From: Pseudomonas sp. GOM6
GTDB lineage: Bacteria > Pseudomonadota > Gammaproteobacteria > Pseudomonadales > Pseudomonadaceae
Assembly: GCF_029537485.1 (NCBI RefSeq)
Contig: NZ_JARPUS010000008.1
Location: 140,708 to 204,707, forward strand
Length of the DNA: 64,000 bases
Direction of reading: 5' to 3'
Notes under the pieces: model-generated
Database searches by the model: none
Told to the model about the DNA's origin: nothing
Seen by the model: the letters and a program-made list of their open reading frames with translations, nothing else
Program-made: the position numbers and the translations under genes
Shown here: positions 1 through 9,861 of the stretch, piece after piece
Layout of the letters: each line of letters opens with the position of its first letter
Position numbering within the stretch: the stretch's first letter is position 1

Positions 1-631
1 AGACCTTGGCGGCGCCGCCGGTAGCGAGAACGACGAAGCGGGCGCTATGGGTGTCCACTTCGCCACTGGCGCGGTTCAGTACATAGGCGCCCAGGCAGCG
101 ATCGCTAGCCAGGCCGAGTTTGCGTTCGGTGATCAGGTCGACTGCTACGCGCTGCTCGAGCAGTTCGATGTTGTCGCGCTGGCTGGCTCGTGCCAGCAGG
201 GTATTGAATATCGCGGCGCCGGTGGCGTCGGCGGCGTGGATGATACGCCGATGGCTGTGTCCGCCCTCGCGGGTGAGGTGAAACTCGAAGCCGCCGTCTT
301 CGCGGTCGGGTTCTTCGTCGCGAGTGAAGGGCACGCCTTGCTCGATCAGCCACTGGATGGCTTCACGGCTGTGCTCGACGGTGAAGCGCACGGCGTCCTC
401 GCGGCATAGGCCGCCTCCGGCGTTCAGGGTGTCGCCGACGTGAGACTCGACCGTATCGCTATCATCCAGTACGGCAGCGACACCACCCTGCGCCCAATAG
501 GTGGAACCGTTGGCAAGATCGCCCTTGCTCAGCACGGCGATGCTCAGATGATCAGGCAGAGTAAGGGCCAGTGTCAGGCCCGCGGCACCGCTGCCGATGA
601 TCAGAACATCATGCTGGAAGTGTTGGCTCAT
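1..631 (-). CDS. nadB: L-aspartate oxidase, N-terminal part (runs off the window)
   Basis: FAD enzyme that oxidises L-aspartate to iminoaspartate, the first step of de novo NAD synthesis (family knowledge). About 210 residues are present, and the C-terminal part lies beyond base 1. The protein opens MSQHFQHDVLIIGSGAAGLT, with the GxGxxG dinucleotide-binding motif near residues 13-18. Family motifs follow: GSTYWAQGGVAAV, DTLNAGGGLC and the EGGHSHRRIIHAADATG block. The ATG at 629-631 is the only start that places the Rossmann motif at the usual distance. The gene is divergent from algU, the usual Pseudomonas neighbourhood. Confidence 0.93.
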   Translation of the reverse strand, partial: MSQHFQHDVLIIGSGAAGLTLALTLPDHLSIAVLSKGDLANGSTYWAQGGVAAVLDDSDTVESHVGDTLNAGGGLCREDAVRFTVEHSREAIQWLIEQGVPFTRDEEPDREDGGFEFHLTREGGHSHRRIIHAADATGAAIFNTLLARASQRDNIELLEQRVAVDLITERKLGLASDRCLGAYVLNRASGEVDTHSARFVVLATGGAAKV

Positions 632-732
632 CGACTGTGGTTTCTCTTCAGGTCGCTATCGAGTTGCGCTGCCTAGTATATAGACGGGGTGTTCAGCACA
701 ATAGCTGCCTTATGACTGAGAGAGATGTCTTG

Positions 733-759
733 GAACTTTCTTAGTTGATCAGGTTCCAA
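733..759 (+). promoter_or_regulatory. AlgU(RpoE)-type promoter upstream of algU (distal)
   Basis: GAACTT at 733-738, a 16-bp spacer, then TCCAA at 755-759. This is close to the AlgU consensus GAACTT-N16/17-TCTGA, and autoregulation of algU is established in P. aeruginosa. The 334-bp gap 632-965 holds no convincing gene: short open frames there lack a ribosome binding site and family resemblance. Confidence 0.75.
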
Positions 760-879
760 CGGGAGTTGCCGGGAGCGTGCATGGCCGCTGCTTGGCTGCA
801 GAATAATCAGGCGGTGGCGAGAAGCCACTGCAGTTTTTCGCCAGAGCCGAGAGGCGGTGCGAAACGTGTTCGGAGGGGA

Positions 880-906
880 GAACTTTTGCGCAGAGCCCGA
901 GTCTAT
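880..906 (+). promoter_or_regulatory. Second AlgU-type promoter, proximal to algU
   Basis: GAACTT at 880-885, a 16-bp spacer and TCTAT at 902-906, about 60 bp before the algU start. The position and sequence resemble the proximal AlgU-dependent algU promoter of P. aeruginosa. The -10 is only a partial match to TCTGA, so this is an inference from sequence. Confidence 0.65.
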
Positions 907-965
907 CCAGGCAGGCGAGTGGACTGGCCGCTAGCGAACTCCTTCGAGGCAAATGAGGAGTATCG

Positions 966-1547
966 ATGCTAACCCAGGAAGACGATCAGCAGCTGGTCGA
1001 GCGGGTGCAGCGCGGCGACAAGCGGGCCTTCGATTTGCTGGTGCTGAAGTACCAGCACAAGATCCTCGGATTGATCGTGCGCTTCGTGCACGACAGTCAT
1101 GAGGCTCAGGATGTGGCGCAGGAAGCCTTTATCAAGGCGTACCGGGCGCTGGGTAATTTTCGCGGCGACAGCGCTTTCTATACCTGGCTGTACCGCATCG
1201 CCATCAATACGGCGAAAAATTACCTGGTGTCGCGCGGTCGACGGCCACCGGACAGTGATGTCAGTGCCGAGGATGCGGAGTTCTACGATGGCGATCACGG
1301 CCTCAAGGACATCGAGTCACCGGAGCGCGTGATGCTGAAGGATGAGATCGAAGCCACAGTGCATCGGACTATCCAACAGCTGCCCGAAGACCTGCGTACG
1401 GCATTGACCCTGCGTGAGTTCGAGGGATTGAGTTATGAGGACATTGCCAGCGTCATGCAATGCCCTGTTGGCACGGTGCGGTCGAGGATATTCCGGGCGC
1501 GTGAGGCCATCGACAAGTCCCTGCAGCCTTTGCTGCAGGAAGCCTGA
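966..1547 (+). CDS. algU: ECF sigma factor AlgU (AlgT/RpoE, sigma-22)
   Basis: Extracytoplasmic-function sigma factor that directs the envelope-stress and alginate regulon. It has 193 residues, the normal length. Region 2 spans roughly residues 10-95 and includes YQHKILGLIVRF, DVAQEAFIKAYRAL and FYTWLYRIAINTAKNYLV. Region 4 includes LREFEGLSYEDIASVM followed by CPVGTVRSRIFRAREAI, the -35-binding helix-turn-helix. The ATG at 966 follows GAGGAG. It heads the muc operon, so sigma factor and its regulators are co-transcribed. The frame is intact. Confidence 0.98.
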   Translation: MLTQEDDQQLVERVQRGDKRAFDLLVLKYQHKILGLIVRFVHDSHEAQDVAQEAFIKAYRALGNFRGDSAFYTWLYRIAINTAKNYLVSRGRRPPDSDVSAEDAEFYDGDHGLKDIESPERVMLKDEIEATVHRTIQQLPEDLRTALTLREFEGLSYEDIASVMQCPVGTVRSRIFRAREAIDKSLQPLLQEA

Positions 1548-1578
1548 GACAGCGGCGATAGCCAAGAGAGGAACCACC

Positions 1579-2160
1579 ATGAGTCGTGAAGCCCTGCAGG
1601 AATCGCTGTCCGCGGTGATGGATAACGAAGCGGACGAATTGGAACTGCGTCGAGTGCTGGCTGCCAGCGATGACGCTGAGCTGCGCGCTACTTGGTCGCG
1701 CTACCAGATGGCTCGTGCCGTCATGCACAAGGAGTTGCTGGAGCCGCGCCTGGATATCGCAGCAGCGGTGTCTGCGGCTCTGGCCGATGAGGCGCTCCCC
1801 GTGCGTGCGGCTCGTCCCTGGCGCACGCTGGGGCGTGTCGCGGTGGCCGCGTCGGTGACTCTGGCTGTTCTAGCCGGTGTGCGTTTCTACAATCAGGACG
1901 AACTCGCCGGGCCGCAGTTGGCTCAACAGTCGCCGGTTCCGGGACTGGCTTTGCCGCAGGTCCAAGGCCCTGCAGTTCTGGCTGGTTACAATTCGAGCGG
2001 CAGCAGTATGCCGCAGCAGTCGGTTGCTGAGCAGTCAGGCTCTGGATGGCACGAGCAGCGTCTTCCTATCTATCTGCGCCAACACGCACAACAGGCGGCT
2101 GTGAGTGGTGCTGACTCCGCTTTGCCCTACGCTCGTGCAGCCAGTCTGGAAAGCCGCTGA
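1579..2160 (+). CDS. mucA: Anti-sigma factor MucA
   Basis: Inner-membrane anti-sigma factor that holds AlgU inactive until regulated proteolysis destroys it. The chosen ATG at 1579 follows AGAGAGGAACC and gives 193 residues, matching the P. aeruginosa protein; an in-frame start further upstream would run into algU. The cytoplasmic RseA-like N-terminal domain starts MSREALQESLSAVMDNEADE. One membrane span lies near residues 84-104 (VAVAASVTLAVLAGV), followed by a periplasmic C-terminal domain. The gene is full length, with no truncation like the mucA22 allele known from mucoid clinical strains. Confidence 0.97.
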   Translation: MSREALQESLSAVMDNEADELELRRVLAASDDAELRATWSRYQMARAVMHKELLEPRLDIAAAVSAALADEALPVRAARPWRTLGRVAVAASVTLAVLAGVRFYNQDELAGPQLAQQSPVPGLALPQVQGPAVLAGYNSSGSSMPQQSVAEQSGSGWHEQRLPIYLRQHAQQAAVSGADSALPYARAASLESR

Positions 2161-2168
2161 GAGGTTCC

Positions 2169-3095
2169 ATGCGCGTTCTTCCACTATTCGCTTTGCTCAG
2201 CAGTTGCCTGGTAATTTCAGCGCATGCAGCCGAACCCCAGGTATGGTTAGGGCGTCTGGCTGCGGCCGATAAGCAGAGCTTTCAGGGTACCTTTGTCTAC
2301 GAGCGCAACGGCAGCTTCTCCACTCATGCCATCTGGCATCAGGCTGGTGGGGCATCAGTAAGTGAGCGGTTGCTGCAGCTCGATGGCGCGTCTCATGAGG
2401 TGGTGCGTGTCGATGGGCGGCCACAATGCGTGAGTGGTGCTCTTGCCGATCAGGTCGCTGATGTGCAATGGCCGGCACGGCATTTGGACGCTACGCAGCT
2501 GGGGCAACATTACGAGATGCGCATGCTCGGTCGCTCGCGTGTGGCAGGCCGGGCGGCTGAGGTCTTGGCTCTGATTCCACGCGACCAGTATCGCTATGCT
2601 TTTGAGCTGCATCTCGATGAACAGACGGCGCTACCGCTCAAATCCCTGTTGATTAGCGAAAAGGGGCAGCTGCTTGAGCGGTTCCAGTTCGTTACGCTGG
2701 AGTCGGGCGATGATCTCGACGCAGCGATGCTGAAACCCAGTAGTGCATGTCAGGCGGTGAACTACAACAAGGTTGAGGTGCTGGCCTCTGTGTGGAAGGC
2801 AGGCTGGGTTCCTCCAGGTTTTCAGCTCAATCGCGCGTTGCAGCGAACGGCCTTGAACTCTTCTCAATCGCTGGTCAGTCTGCTGTATGACGATGGTTTG
2901 GCCCGCTTTACCGTATTTATCGAGTCGCTCGATGGTGCCGGTGTCGAGGATGCCCGTACCCAGTTGGGGCCGACTGCGGTGGTGTCTAGGCGAATCAGCA
3001 CTGGCAGTGGTGACAGGATGGTCACCGTGGTGGGAGAGGTGCCTATGGGGACTGCTGAGCGTGTGGCTCTTTCCATGCAGGAGCCCGCACAGTGA
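2169..3095 (+). CDS. mucB: Periplasmic sigma-E regulator MucB/RseB
   Basis: Periplasmic protein that binds the MucA C-terminal domain and shields it from proteolysis until lipid or misfolded-protein signals arrive (family knowledge). It has 308 residues with a clear signal peptide (MRVLPLFALLSSCLVISAHAAE). The LolA-like N-terminal domain contains QSFQGTFVYERNGSF, and a smaller C-terminal domain includes GWVPPGFQLNR and LVSLLYDDGLARFTVFIE. It starts 8 bp after mucA, and its stop codon overlaps the GTG start of mucC. Confidence 0.96.
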   Translation: MRVLPLFALLSSCLVISAHAAEPQVWLGRLAAADKQSFQGTFVYERNGSFSTHAIWHQAGGASVSERLLQLDGASHEVVRVDGRPQCVSGALADQVADVQWPARHLDATQLGQHYEMRMLGRSRVAGRAAEVLALIPRDQYRYAFELHLDEQTALPLKSLLISEKGQLLERFQFVTLESGDDLDAAMLKPSSACQAVNYNKVEVLASVWKAGWVPPGFQLNRALQRTALNSSQSLVSLLYDDGLARFTVFIESLDGAGVEDARTQLGPTAVVSRRISTGSGDRMVTVVGEVPMGTAERVALSMQEPAQ

Positions 3096-3535
3096 TTGAG
3101 GAGCAGGGGCGCGTGGTCGCTGTCGAGGCCGGCGCTGTCTGGGTGGAAACCTTGCGTAAAACGACCTGTTCCAGTTGTTCGGCCAGTGCGGGATGTGGTC
3201 AGGGTCTGATGGACAAGCTCGGTGTTGGTCGTGGTCGCGGCTTGGTGCGGGCGTTGTGCGGTCTTCAGCTTCAGGTCGGTGATGCCGTGATTATTGGTGT
3301 GCGCGAGGACCTGCTGGTGCGCGGATCACTGCTTCTATACCTGCTGCCTCTGACAGGCCTCTTCAGTATGGCCCTGTTGGTGCAGACGCTTGGCGCCAGT
3401 GAGCCTGGCATCATCATGGCGGGACTGTCTGGGTTGGCCTTGGGTTGGGCTCTGGTGCGCTGGCGCAGTCGGCAAACTGTGGATGACCCAGACTCGCAGC
3501 CCGTGGTGCTGCGAGCGCTGTTGGCGGTTGAGTGA
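3092..3535 (+). CDS. mucC: RseC-family membrane protein MucC
   Basis: RseC/MucC family, an accessory modulator of the envelope-stress operon; RseC is also linked to the Rsx/SoxR-reducing system in enterobacteria. It has 147 residues with a GTG start overlapping the mucB stop by four bases (GTGA). The N-terminal part carries the family cysteine cluster TTCSSCSASAGCGQG near residues 26-40. Two membrane spans follow around residues 75-115 (LLLYLLPLTGLFSMALLV and IIMAGLSGLALGWALV). The overlap implies translational coupling to mucB. Confidence 0.92.
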   Translation: MIEEQGRVVAVEAGAVWVETLRKTTCSSCSASAGCGQGLMDKLGVGRGRGLVRALCGLQLQVGDAVIIGVREDLLVRGSLLLYLLPLTGLFSMALLVQTLGASEPGIIMAGLSGLALGWALVRWRSRQTVDDPDSQPVVLRALLAVE

Positions 3536-3569
3536 ATTCAAGTGTTCTGAGTGGATGGAGCTGAAGTCG

Positions 3570-4991
3570 ATGTTGAGCCTGAAATCCCCGTTGTCCGGTT
3601 TGCTGGCGTTGTTCCTTCTTGGGCAGGCGTCTCTGGCCAGGGCCGAGTTACCGGAGTTCACTGAGCTGGTTGAACAGGCCTCACCGGCAGTCGTCAATAT
3701 CAGTACACGGCAGAAATTGCCTCAGCGTGACGTGGCTGTGCAGGGGCAGATTCCCGACCTGGAAGGGTTGCCGCCCATGTTTCGCGAGTTTTTTGAGCGC
3801 AGCATTCCGCAGATGCCGCGTAGTCCGGGCGGTCGTCAGCGTGAGGCTCAATCTCTGGGCTCCGGATTCATTATTTCCGACGATGGGTATGTGCTGACCA
3901 ACAATCATGTGGTGGCTGACGCCGACGAAATTATCGTGCGTCTGTCGGATCGCAGTGAGCTGGAGGCCAAGCTGATTGGTGCTGACCCTCGCACAGATGT
4001 CGCCCTGCTCAAGGTGGATGGCAAGGGTTTGCCGACCGTCAAGTTAGGTCAGTCCGATGAGCTAAAGGTTGGTGAGTGGGTGCTGGCGATTGGCTCGCCA
4101 TTTGGTTTTGATCATTCGGTGACGGCCGGCATCGTCTCGGCCAAGGGGCGCAGCCTGCCTAATGAGAATTATGTGCCGTTCATTCAGACCGATGTGGCGA
4201 TCAATCCCGGTAACTCCGGTGGTCCGCTGTTCAATCTGGATGGTGAGGTGGTAGGCATCAATTCGCAGATTTTCACTCGCTCCGGTGGCTTCATGGGGCT
4301 TTCCTTCGCCATTCCAATCAGCGTGGCGATGGATGTCGCCAATCAGCTCAAGGTCGATGGCAAGGTCAGTCGCGGTTGGCTGGGGGTAGTGATTCAGGAA
4401 GTAAACAAGGATCTGGCGGAGTCTTTTGGTCTGGATAAACCCGCAGGCGCTCTTGTGGCTCAGGTGTTAGAGGGTGGGCCGGCGGCGAAGGGCGGTCTGC
4501 AGGTGGGTGATGTGATTCTCAACCTCAACGATCAGCCGATCATCATGTCGGCAGACTTGCCGCACTTGGTGGGCGCGTTGAAACCCGGCAGTCGGGCTGA
4601 GCTGGAAGTGGTCCGCGATGGAGATCGTAAAACCATCAAGCTGGATATCGGTGCTTTGCCGGAGGATGGCGATGAGATCGCCATCGGAGACGCCTCTGGC
4701 GTCGAGCGCAGCAGCAATCGTCTGGGGGTGTCGGTCGTGGAGTTGAGTGCCGAACAGAAGAAGGCGCTCGATCTTCGTGGGGGTGTGGTGATTAAAGAGG
4801 TGCAGAATGGCCCAGCTGCGTTGATTGGTCTGCGTCCTGGTGATGTCATTACGCATCTGAACAATCAGGCTATCGATTCGGCCAAGGCCTTCGATCAGGT
4901 TGCGAGCAAGCTTCCTGCCAACCGTTCCGTATCGATGCGTGTGCTGCGTCAGGGGCGTGCGAGTTTCATCACCTTCAAGCTGGCTGAGTAG
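3570..4991 (+). CDS. mucD: Periplasmic serine protease MucD (DegP/HtrA family)
   Basis: HtrA-type protease and chaperone of the periplasm that degrades misfolded envelope proteins and dampens AlgU activation. The ATG at 3570 has GGAG nine bases upstream and gives 473 residues beginning with a signal peptide (MLSLKSPLSGLLALFLLG). The catalytic triad is visible: H113 in TNNHVVADADE, D143 in DPRTDVALL and S216 in NPGNSGGPLF. Two PDZ domains follow, with GWLGVVIQEV and GGPAAKGGLQVGD in the first and NRLGVSVVEL and GPAALIGLRPGD in the second. A 5-residue longer in-frame ATG at 3555 lacks a good ribosome binding site. A terminator follows. Confidence 0.96.
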   Translation: MLSLKSPLSGLLALFLLGQASLARAELPEFTELVEQASPAVVNISTRQKLPQRDVAVQGQIPDLEGLPPMFREFFERSIPQMPRSPGGRQREAQSLGSGFIISDDGYVLTNNHVVADADEIIVRLSDRSELEAKLIGADPRTDVALLKVDGKGLPTVKLGQSDELKVGEWVLAIGSPFGFDHSVTAGIVSAKGRSLPNENYVPFIQTDVAINPGNSGGPLFNLDGEVVGINSQIFTRSGGFMGLSFAIPISVAMDVANQLKVDGKVSRGWLGVVIQEVNKDLAESFGLDKPAGALVAQVLEGGPAAKGGLQVGDVILNLNDQPIIMSADLPHLVGALKPGSRAELEVVRDGDRKTIKLDIGALPEDGDEIAIGDASGVERSSNRLGVSVVELSAEQKKALDLRGGVVIKEVQNGPAALIGLRPGDVITHLNNQAIDSAKAFDQVASKLPANRSVSMRVLRQGRASFITFKLAE

Positions 4992-5007
4992 CCTGGGCTA
5001 TCTCCAG

Positions 5008-5032
5008 AGGGCGACTACGGTCGCCCTTTTTT
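5008..5032 (+). terminator. Rho-independent terminator after mucD
   Basis: An eight-base-pair stem, AGGGCGAC (5008-5015) with GTCGCCCT (5020-5027), a TACG loop and a run of T. It closes the algU-mucD operon before lepA. Confidence 0.88.
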
Positions 5033-5139
5033 GTGCGCGCAGGATGCGCGGTGTGCGTGACGGCCAAGTCGCCGATCGGGTAGAATCCCCGGCTATTTTT
5101 CGGCGGGCAGCCTGCCTGCGCATTTTTGAGTGTTGATCC

Positions 5140-6939
5140 GTGAGTGACCTGAGTCATATCCGCAATTTCTCCATCATCGCCCACATCGATCATGGCAAGT
5201 CGACCCTGGCTGACCGCTTCATCCAGATCTGTGGCGGTCTTTCCGATCGCGAGATGGAGGCCCAGGTTCTTGATTCCATGGACCTGGAGCGCGAGCGCGG
5301 CATTACCATCAAGGCGCACAGTGTGACCCTGCACTATCCGGCGCAGGACGGTAAGACCTACCAGTTGAATTTCATCGATACGCCCGGTCACGTCGACTTC
5401 ACTTACGAGGTCAGCCGCTCGCTGGCGGCCTGTGAGGGCGCGATCCTGGTGGTGGACGCAGGTCAGGGTGTTGAGGCCCAGTCTGTGGCCAACTGCTACA
5501 CCGCTATCGAGCAGGGCCTGGAGGTCATGCCGGTGCTGAACAAGATGGACCTGCCTCAGGCTGAGCCGGAGCGGGTCAAGGACGAGATCGAGCACATCAT
5601 CGGCATCGATGCTACCGACGCGGTGCCGTGCAGCGCCAAGAGCGGCATGGGCGTGATTGACGTGCTCGAGCATCTGGTCAAGGTGATTCCTGCGCCGGAA
5701 GGCGAAATTGATGCGCCGCTACAGGCGTTGATCATCGACTCCTGGTTCGACAACTACCTGGGCGTGGTTTCTCTGGTACGGGTCAAGCACGGGCGGGTGA
5801 AGAAGGGTGACAAGATCCTGGTCAAGTCGACCGGCAAGCTGCACCAGGTCGACAGCGTCGGCGTATTCACGCCGAAGCACACCGAGACTGCCGACCTCAA
5901 GGCTGGTGAGGTGGGCTTCATCATCGCCGGCATCAAGGACATTCACGGCGCGCCGGTGGGCGATACCCTGACCCTGTCCACCTCTCCTGACGTCGATGTG
6001 CTGCCGGGGTTCAAGCGCGTCAAGCCGCAGGTCTACGCAGGCCTGTTCCCAGTCAGCTCCGACGACTTCGAGGACTTCCGCGAGGCCCTGCAGAAGCTGA
6101 CCCTCAACGACGCCGCCCTGCAGTACGAGCCGGAAAGCTCCGATGCCCTGGGCTTCGGCTTCCGCATTGGTTTCCTCGGCATGCTGCACATGGAGATCAT
6201 TCAGGAGCGCCTGGAGCGTGAATATGACCTGGACCTGATCACCACCGCACCGACCGTTATCTTCGAAGTGGAGATGAAGAACGGCGAGACAATCTACGTC
6301 GATAACCCGTCCAAGCTCCCTGATCCGGCCGGTATCCTTGATATGCGTGAGCCGATCGTGCGCGCCAATATCCTGGTGCCGCAGGAGCATCTGGGTAACG
6401 TCATTACCCTGTGCATCGAGAAGCGTGGTGTGCAGCGCGATCTGCAGTTCCTCAGCAGTCAGGTTCAGGTGTCCTACGACCTGCCGATGAACGAAGTGGT
6501 GCTGGACTTCTTCGACCGTCTTAAGTCGGTGAGCCGCGGCTATGCCTCGCTGGACTACAGCTTCGATCGCTTCCAGTCGGCCAACCTGGTGCGCCTGGAC
6601 GTGATGATCAATGGCGAGAAGGTCGATGCGCTGGCGCTGATCGTGCACCGTGATCGTGCTCACCAGAAAGGCCGTGTGCTGACCGAGAAGATGAAAGAAC
6701 TGATTCCGCGGCAGATGTTCGACGTGGCGATCCAGGCGGCCATTGGCGGCCAGATCATCGCCCGGACCACTGTCAAGGCGCTGCGCAAGAACGTATTGGC
6801 GAAGTGCTACGGCGGTGACGTGAGTCGTAAGAAAAAGCTGCTGGAGAAGCAGAAGGCCGGTAAGAAGCGGATGAAGCAGGTCGGCAGCGTGGAAATTCCC
6901 CAGGAAGCCTTCCTTGCCGTACTCAAGGTGGATAGTTAA
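5140..6939 (+). CDS. lepA: Elongation factor 4 (LepA), ribosome-associated GTPase
   Basis: Translational GTPase acting on stalled or initiating ribosomes. It has 599 residues, standard length. G motifs are [10 protein letters not shown] (G1), RERGITIKA (G2), DTPGHVDF (G3), NKMD (G4) and a CSAKSG block (G5). The EF-G-like domains and the LepA-specific C-terminal domain ([15 protein letters not shown]) follow. The GTG at 5140 is chosen because [19 protein letters not shown] matches the family N-terminus. A possible sigma-70 promoter lies just upstream (GTGACG at 5057-5062, 18 bp, TAGAAT at 5081-5086). lepB follows after 5 bp, so the two are probably co-transcribed. Confidence 0.97.
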   Translation: MSDLSHIRNFSIIAHIDHGKSTLADRFIQICGGLSDREMEAQVLDSMDLERERGITIKAHSVTLHYPAQDGKTYQLNFIDTPGHVDFTYEVSRSLAACEGAILVVDAGQGVEAQSVANCYTAIEQGLEVMPVLNKMDLPQAEPERVKDEIEHIIGIDATDAVPCSAKSGMGVIDVLEHLVKVIPAPEGEIDAPLQALIIDSWFDNYLGVVSLVRVKHGRVKKGDKILVKSTGKLHQVDSVGVFTPKHTETADLKAGEVGFIIAGIKDIHGAPVGDTLTLSTSPDVDVLPGFKRVKPQVYAGLFPVSSDDFEDFREALQKLTLNDAALQYEPESSDALGFGFRIGFLGMLHMEIIQERLEREYDLDLITTAPTVIFEVEMKNGETIYVDNPSKLPDPAGILDMREPIVRANILVPQEHLGNVITLCIEKRGVQRDLQFLSSQVQVSYDLPMNEVVLDFFDRLKSVSRGYASLDYSFDRFQSANLVRLDVMINGEKVDALALIVHRDRAHQKGRVLTEKMKELIPRQMFDVAIQAAIGGQIIARTTVKALRKNVLAKCYGGDVSRKKKLLEKQKAGKKRMKQVGSVEIPQEAFLAVLKVDS

Positions 6940-6944
6940 GTCCT

Positions 6945-7796
6945 ATGTCGTTCAATTTCCCGTTGATTCTGGTGATCGCCGTTGCAGTCTGCGGCGCTCT
7001 GGCTCTGTTGGATCTGCTGGTATTGGCCCCGCGCCGACGAGCAGCTATTGCTGCCTACGAGGGCCAGGTAGGCGAGCCTGATGAGCAGGTTCTACAAGGA
7101 CTCAATCGGGAACCGCTGCTGGTGGAGTACGGTAAGTCGTTCTTCCCTGTGTTGGCGATTGTTCTGGTGTTGCGCTCATTTCTTCTGGAGCCTTTTCAGA
7201 TTCCATCAGGTTCGATGAAGCCGACTCTGGAAGTGGGTGATTTCATTCTGGTCAACAAGTTTGCCTACGGTATTCGTCTGCCTGTAATCGATACCAAGAT
7301 CATTGAAGTGGGGAACCCTCAGCGCGGCGATGTGATGGTGTTCCGCTATCCCAGTAATCCGAGCATCAATTACATCAAGCGCGTCGTAGGGTTGCCGGGC
7401 GATACCGTCGCCTATACCGCTGACAAGCGTCTATTGGTCAATGGCCAGCCAGTAGCCGAGCAGTTCCTGGGGGAAGAGGAGGGTTCGCTAGGGCGCAGCC
7501 TCCTCTATAAGGAAAAGCTGGGTGAGATCGAGCACATGATCCGCAAGCAGCTGCGTCGCAACATCATGCCGGGGCGCCAGTGGACTGTCCCGCAGGGGCA
7601 TTACTTCATGATGGGCGATAATCGCGACGACTCCAATGACAGTCGCTATTGGCACGATACTCATATCCCCCAAGAGCTTTGGGGCATGGTTCCTGACCAG
7701 AACATTGTCGGTAAGGCCTTTGCTGTCTGGCTGAGCTGGCCTGACCCCAAGCTGAACCATTTGCCGAATCTTTCGCGGGTTGGTCTGATTCATTGA
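6945..7796 (+). CDS. lepB: Signal peptidase I
   Basis: Membrane serine protease that removes Sec and Tat signal peptides. It has 283 residues. Two N-terminal membrane segments lie near residues 4-27 and 66-82. The catalytic Ser90 is in IPSGSMKPTL and the general-base Lys145 in YIKRVVGLPGD. The C-terminal MMGDNRDDSNDSRYW box is conserved. It begins 5 bp after lepA, the classic lepA-lepB pair. Confidence 0.97.
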   Translation: MSFNFPLILVIAVAVCGALALLDLLVLAPRRRAAIAAYEGQVGEPDEQVLQGLNREPLLVEYGKSFFPVLAIVLVLRSFLLEPFQIPSGSMKPTLEVGDFILVNKFAYGIRLPVIDTKIIEVGNPQRGDVMVFRYPSNPSINYIKRVVGLPGDTVAYTADKRLLVNGQPVAEQFLGEEEGSLGRSLLYKEKLGEIEHMIRKQLRRNIMPGRQWTVPQGHYFMMGDNRDDSNDSRYWHDTHIPQELWGMVPDQNIVGKAFAVWLSWPDPKLNHLPNLSRVGLIH

Positions 7797-7902
7797 ATCC
7801 GTGATTCTGTGGCGTGCTGTTCAATCCCGAACCGCCTGCTTATATATAGTCATGCCCTTCGCCTACGGGCATTGAAAACAACACTGATAATTGAGGTTGA
7901 TC

Positions 7903-8280
7903 ATGACATTTGCGCGCTCGCAGAAGGGCATGTCTATGCTGGGGTGGATGGTGGTGCTGGCTTTGGTCGCCTTCTTTGCTAGTACAGGCTTCAAGATGTT
8001 TCCGCATTACATGGACTATTGGTCTTTGGAAAAGGCCATCATGAGTGTTGAGACTGACCGTGCTTTAGATATCAATACGGTTCAGGACTTTTACTCTCAT
8101 GTGAGTAAAAGCATGCAGATAAATAGCATTCGTGACCTGGACTTGAAAGAAATTCTCGATATCAAAACGGAGGGAGGCGACTTCTTGGTTCATTTGAAAT
8201 ATGAAAAGAGAGAGCCGCTGATCGAAAACCTCGACCTCGTTGCCAACTTCGATAAAGAATTCCGAATCAGAGCCCAGTGA
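7903..8280 (+). CDS. DUF4845 small membrane protein
   Basis: 125-residue protein of the DUF4845 family, found between lepB and rnc in pseudomonads; function unknown. There is one N-terminal membrane segment ([17 protein letters not shown]) after a short pilin-like leader ([11 protein letters not shown]). The rest is soluble, predicted outside the cytoplasm. The ATG at 7903 has GAGG six bases upstream and is preferred over the in-frame TTG at 7891. A weak promoter (TTCAAT 7820-7825, 17 bp, TATATA 7843-7848) sits upstream, and a stem-loop (7852-7872) without a T-run lies in the leader. The last four bases overlap rnc. Confidence 0.85.
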   Translation: MTFARSQKGMSMLGWMVVLALVAFFASTGFKMFPHYMDYWSLEKAIMSVETDRALDINTVQDFYSHVSKSMQINSIRDLDLKEILDIKTEGGDFLVHLKYEKREPLIENLDLVANFDKEFRIRAQ

Positions 8281-8966
8281 GCCAGTCCCTTTCCCGTCTA
8301 GAGCGTCAGCTCGGCCATGTCTTCCAGAACCAGGAGCTGATGCTCTTGGCACTTACCCACCGTAGCTTTGCCGGGCGCAATAATGAGCGCCTGGAATTTC
8401 TTGGCGATGCCATTCTCAATTTTGTGGCGGGCGAGGCCCTGTTCGAGCGTTTCCCGCAGGCGCGCGAAGGGCAGCTCTCGCGCTTGCGTGCGCGTCTGGT
8501 CAAGGGCGAGACTTTGGCAATACTCGCGCGCGGTTTCGATCTCGGCGATTACTTGCGTCTAGGCTCCGGCGAGCTCAAGAGTGGCGGGTTTCGGCGGGAG
8601 TCGATTTTGGCCGATGCGCTGGAAGCTCTGATCGGTGCCATTTATCTAGACGCTGGTATGGATGTGGCGCGTGATCGGGTGCTGGCCTGGTTAGCGGGTG
8701 AGCTTGATGGGCTCACCTTGGTTGATACCAACAAGGATCCCAAGACCCGCCTGCAGGAGTTCCTGCAATCGCGTGGCGCGGAGTTGCCGCGCTACGAGGT
8801 GGTGGATATTCAGGGCGAGCCGCATTGCCGTACTTTCTTCGTGCAGTGTGAGATCGCGCTGCTTACCGACAAGACCCAAGGGCAGGGCGCCAGTCGCCGT
8901 ATCGCCGAACAAGTAGCCGCTGCTGCCGCGCTGGTGGCCCTGGGCGTGGAGAACAGCCATGACTGA
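8277..8966 (+). CDS. rnc: Ribonuclease III
   Basis: Double-strand-specific endoribonuclease that processes rRNA precursors and structured mRNAs. It has 229 residues. The catalytic signature [11 protein letters not shown] lies near residues 38-48 and the second acidic cluster [15 protein letters not shown] near 113-127. The double-stranded RNA-binding domain occupies the C-terminal third ([14 protein letters not shown] to the end). The GTG start overlaps the DUF4845 stop (GTGA), and the 3' end overlaps era by 8 bases. Confidence 0.97.
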   Translation: MSQSLSRLERQLGHVFQNQELMLLALTHRSFAGRNNERLEFLGDAILNFVAGEALFERFPQAREGQLSRLRARLVKGETLAILARGFDLGDYLRLGSGELKSGGFRRESILADALEALIGAIYLDAGMDVARDRVLAWLAGELDGLTLVDTNKDPKTRLQEFLQSRGAELPRYEVVDIQGEPHCRTFFVQCEIALLTDKTQGQGASRRIAEQVAAAAALVALGVENSHD

Positions 8967-9858
8967 TATTCCTACTCGTTGCGGCTACGTCGCCATCGTC
9001 GGCCGCCCCAATGTGGGTAAGTCGACTCTGCTGAACCATATCCTCGGGCAGAAGCTGGCGATCACTTCGCGCAAGCCGCAAACCACGCGTCACAACATGC
9101 TCGGTATCAAGACCGAGGGTGAGGTGCAGGCCGTGTATGTCGACACTCCTGGCCTGCACAAACATAACGACAAAGCGCTTAATCGCTATATGAATCGCAG
9201 TGCTTCGACCGCCCTTAAGGATGTCGATGTGGTGGTGTTCGTGGTGGACCGTACGCGCTGGACCGACGAAGATCAGATGGTGCTGGAGAAAGTCCAGCAT
9301 GTGAAATGCCCGATTCTGTTGGCGGTGAACAAAGCTGATCGTCTGGAAGACAAGAGCGAGTTATTGCCGCACCTGGAGTGGCTGGCCGGCCAGCTGCCGC
9401 AGGCCGAGGTGGTGCCGATCTCCGCTCTGCATGGGCAGAACCTCGATACCCTGGAGCGCTTGGTGGCAGACAACCTGCCGGAGTCGGAGCACTTCTACCC
9501 GGAAGACCAGATTACCGATCGCTCCAGCCGCTTCCTGGCAGCCGAACTCATTCGCGAAAAGATCATGCGTCAGCTTGGTGCTGAGTTGCCCTACCAGATC
9601 ACCGTTGAGATTGAGGAGTTCAAGCAGGAAGGGCGTGTGCTCCACATTCACGGCCTGATTCTGGTCGAGCGTGATGGGCAGAAAAAAATCATCATTGGCG
9701 ACAAGGGTGAGCGGATCAAGCGCATTGGTCAGGAGGCGCGCAAGGATATGGAAGTGCTGTTCGACTCCAAGATCATGCTCAACCTCTGGGTCAAGGTGAA
9801 GGGTGGTTGGTCCGACGACGAGCGAGCCCTACGCTCGCTGGGCTACACCGACTTCTGA
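8959..9858 (+). CDS. era: GTPase Era, 16S rRNA-binding ribosome assembly factor
   Basis: Essential GTPase that binds the 3' end of 16S rRNA during 30S maturation. It has 299 residues. G motifs are [12 protein letters not shown] (G1), DTPGLH (G3), NKAD (G4) and ISAL (G5). The C-terminal KH domain includes [20 protein letters not shown]. The start is ATG at 8959, overlapping rnc by 8 bases. The rnc-era-recO order is conserved in gammaproteobacteria. Confidence 0.97.
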   Translation: MTDIPTRCGYVAIVGRPNVGKSTLLNHILGQKLAITSRKPQTTRHNMLGIKTEGEVQAVYVDTPGLHKHNDKALNRYMNRSASTALKDVDVVVFVVDRTRWTDEDQMVLEKVQHVKCPILLAVNKADRLEDKSELLPHLEWLAGQLPQAEVVPISALHGQNLDTLERLVADNLPESEHFYPEDQITDRSSRFLAAELIREKIMRQLGAELPYQITVEIEEFKQEGRVLHIHGLILVERDGQKKIIIGDKGERIKRIGQEARKDMEVLFDSKIMLNLWVKVKGGWSDDERALRSLGYTDF

Positions 9859-9861
9859 TCC

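Noticed and set aside
745..972. Short open frames upstream of algU
   Set aside because: They lie across the AlgU-type promoters and the algU ribosome binding site and resemble no known protein.
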